From NCBI GenBank assembly GCA_016710585.1, contig JADJVN010000046.1, forward strand, positions 62,001 to 126,000: 64,000 nt of DNA. Reading direction: 5' to 3'. This document shows, in pieces, positions 62,511-64,000 of this stretch. Source of the stretch: Saprospiraceae bacterium. Lineage in GTDB: Bacteria > Bacteroidota > Bacteroidia > Chitinophagales > Saprospiraceae. Position numbers and translations under genes: made by a program. Below the pieces are notes generated by a model. The model did no database searches. It was not told the DNA's origin and saw only the letters and a program-made list of their open reading frames with translations. The first letter of the stretch is position 1. Each line of letters begins with the position of its first letter.

Positions 62511-64000
62511 GTGAAATTACTCGAAGTAAAGAATTTAAGCATATATTTTAATCAAAATGGAAGGCGAATACATGCTGTAAAAGACCTAAGTTTTGATGTC
62601 TATAATGGAGAGATTCTTGGACTTGTCGGTGAATCTGGCAGTGGCAAGAGCGTAACCGCTATGAGCATTTTGCGCTTATTGCCTTCTAACGGCATTATTG
62701 ATAGTGGGAGTATACTATGGAATTATAAAGGATCAAAGTCCTTGCTAGATTTAAAAGAGGATGAATTGAGGACAATTCGTCTTGCTGAAATAGCTATGAT
62801 TTTTCAAGAGCCCATGACTTCACTTAATCCTGTACTCACTTGTGGTAGTCAAGTAGCAGAAGGTTATTCAGCTCATATAAAAGCTACAAAGCATGAAATT
62901 AAAGCAAAAGTGATAGATCTTTTTGCAAAGTTGGGATTATCAGAACCAGAACGAGTGTATAGATCCTATCCACATGAATTATCAGGAGGACAGTTGCAAA
63001 GGGTACTGATTGCCTTGGCATTAATATGTATGCCTAAATTAGTTATAGCAGATGAACCTACCACAGCATTGGATGTAACGATTCAGCGCAAATTAATACA
63101 GGTATTATTAGACTTGAAGGAACAATTTGGACTGACGATTATTTTTATTTCGCATGACTTAGGTCTAGTTAAGCATATTTGTGATAGAGTTTTGATCATG
63201 AGGAATGGTGAAGCAGTTGAGCAAAATGACATTAAAATCATATTCGAGAATCCAAAACATCCTTATACTAAAGGCTTGATCTATAGTCGGGCTCCTTTGG
63301 ATGTTAAATTGAGAAAATTGCCAGTGGTAGATGATTTTCTCAGTAAGAATAAAAGTATTGATGATTTTATGAATGATATAAATGTCATCAATAATACTGA
63401 GCAAGACCGACAGATTGATTTTTTGAAGAATCAACGGACATTATTGAAAGTTGAGAATATGTCAGTCGAATATTCCAAAGAAAAGACTTGGTATGGACGC
63501 AGCAAATCATATTTTAAAGCGGTGGATGATATTTCTTTTGAACTATTTCCATCGGAAGTTTTAGGTGTAGTGGGTGAATCGGGGAGCGGCAAATCTAGTT
63601 TAGGTAAGGCTATTTTAGGTTTAACTAAAATGAGCTCTGGGAAAGTTTTTTACCGAGATCAAGATATTAGCGAACTCAATTTTAATCAATGGAAACCATA
63701 TAGAAAAAAGCTGCAAATAATTTTTCAAGATCCTTATTCAGCATTAAATCCGCGACAAAAAATAGGGGATGCCATCGTAGAACCAATGGAAGTACATCAT
63801 TTGCATCACAACACTAAACTTCGAAAGGAAAAAGCTATACAATTATTAGAAGAAGTTGGTTTGTCTCCAGATCACTATGATCGCTATCCTCATCAGTTTA
63901 GTGGAGGTCAAAGACAAAGGATTTGTATAGCAAGAGCACTTGCATTGGAACCAGAGTTTATAGTTTGTGATGAAGCTGTTTCAGCCTTAGACGTTTCAGT
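62511..64000 (+). CDS. Dpp/Opp-type ABC transporter ATPase with two fused ATP-binding domains, 3' end outside the window
   Basis: 496 codons from a GTG at 62511 run unbroken to the window end. Two complete ABC cassettes are present. The first has GESGSGKS (about 43-50), LSGGQLQR and VIADEPTTALDV; the second GESGSGKS (about 360) and FSGGQRQR with FIVCDEAVSALDVS cut by the end. Such fused proteins power peptide or nickel uptake with separate permeases. QEPMTSLNP and FQDPYSALNP Q-loops support the Dpp/Opp type. The start is GTG; no in-frame ATG lies nearby upstream. Divergent from AsmA. Substrate unknown. Confidence 0.93.
   Translation, partial: MKLLEVKNLSIYFNQNGRRIHAVKDLSFDVYNGEILGLVGESGSGKSVTAMSILRLLPSNGIIDSGSILWNYKGSKSLLDLKEDELRTIRLAEIAMIFQEPMTSLNPVLTCGSQVAEGYSAHIKATKHEIKAKVIDLFAKLGLSEPERVYRSYPHELSGGQLQRVLIALALICMPKLVIADEPTTALDVTIQRKLIQVLLDLKEQFGLTIIFISHDLGLVKHICDRVLIMRNGEAVEQNDIKIIFENPKHPYTKGLIYSRAPLDVKLRKLPVVDDFLSKNKSIDDFMNDINVINNTEQDRQIDFLKNQRTLLKVENMSVEYSKEKTWYGRSKSYFKAVDDISFELFPSEVLGVVGESGSGKSSLGKAILGLTKMSSGKVFYRDQDISELNFNQWKPYRKKLQIIFQDPYSALNPRQKIGDAIVEPMEVHHLHHNTKLRKEKAIQLLEEVGLSPDHYDRYPHQFSGGQRQRICIARALALEPEFIVCDEAVSALDVS

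Overview
This window looks like a chromosome segment of a Bacteroidota bacterium, most plausibly of the Saprospiria/Chitinophagia kind. The grounds are: strongly AT-rich DNA (roughly one third G+C by eye, not computed); several secreted proteins with type IX secretion (T9SS) C-terminal sorting domains; a DUF2795 protein; the usual Bacteroidota lack of Shine-Dalgarno sequences; several UUG/GUG starts; and a few candidate promoters resembling TAnnTTTG. I see no rRNA, tRNA or CRISPR array. Coding density is high, and several convergent or divergent neighbours are only 1-34 bp apart.

Layout. 1-10.7 kb (minus strand): a cut-off ABC ATPase with a possible operator, then amidohydrolase, DUF1015 protein, gcvT, a HEAT-repeat/cyclophilin lipoprotein, a small membrane protein, penicillin-binding protein 1A, aroB and an ABM-fold protein. 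10.9-15.5 kb: an ABC exporter, a LytTR response regulator, then a decayed island holding an IS1380-like transposase remnant between two ~260-bp direct repeats that duplicate the end of the LytTR gene. 15.5-23.2 kb: dnaK behind two matching inverted repeats, a lipoprotein, panB, mltG, xseB-xseA and sucC. 23.2-26.2 kb: two tandem secreted M43-like metalloproteases with T9SS tails. 26.3-32.8 kb: mdh, a peroxiredoxin-like protein, a secreted unknown, a cytochrome c, two LEA-like helical proteins, an M42 aminopeptidase, and divergent pyrE/Nudix. 32.8-41.9 kb: an SNF2 ATPase split by a frameshift, an SPFH protein, a thioredoxin-like protein paired with a heme/copper monooxygenase, an acyl-CoA dehydrogenase and a saccharopine dehydrogenase-like protein. 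42.2-53.8 kb: ftsK (frameshifted), MATE, a TIGR01777 epimerase, thiolase, an outer-membrane protein, rimO with an internal tandem duplication, msrB, cmk (frameshifted), a DUF2795 protein and queA. 53.9-64 kb: a MacB-like permease, a T9SS protein, pfkA with a BadF-type sugar kinase, an AsmA protein, and a double-ATPase Dpp/Opp-type transporter cut by the window end.

Most genes are housekeeping: envelope building (PBP1A, MltG, AsmA, FtsK), central carbon (PfkA, Mdh, SucC, thiolase, acyl-CoA dehydrogenase), cofactor and nucleotide synthesis (PanB, PyrE, Cmk, AroB, QueA), and stress or repair (DnaK, MsrB, XseAB, SNF2). The accessory character lies in the T9SS cargo, the redoxin plus copper-monooxygenase pair and the decayed IS island.

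The most striking pattern is four genes broken by single indels between 35 and 52 kb (SNF2, redoxin, ftsK, cmk), three of them at A runs. The shifts needed differ in direction, so homopolymer sequencing error is the first explanation and recoding or decay the alternatives. I found no clearly new defence or mobile system. The best candidates for new biology are the dnaK inverted repeats, the redoxin/copper-monooxygenase unit and the hairpin abutting the cmk start.
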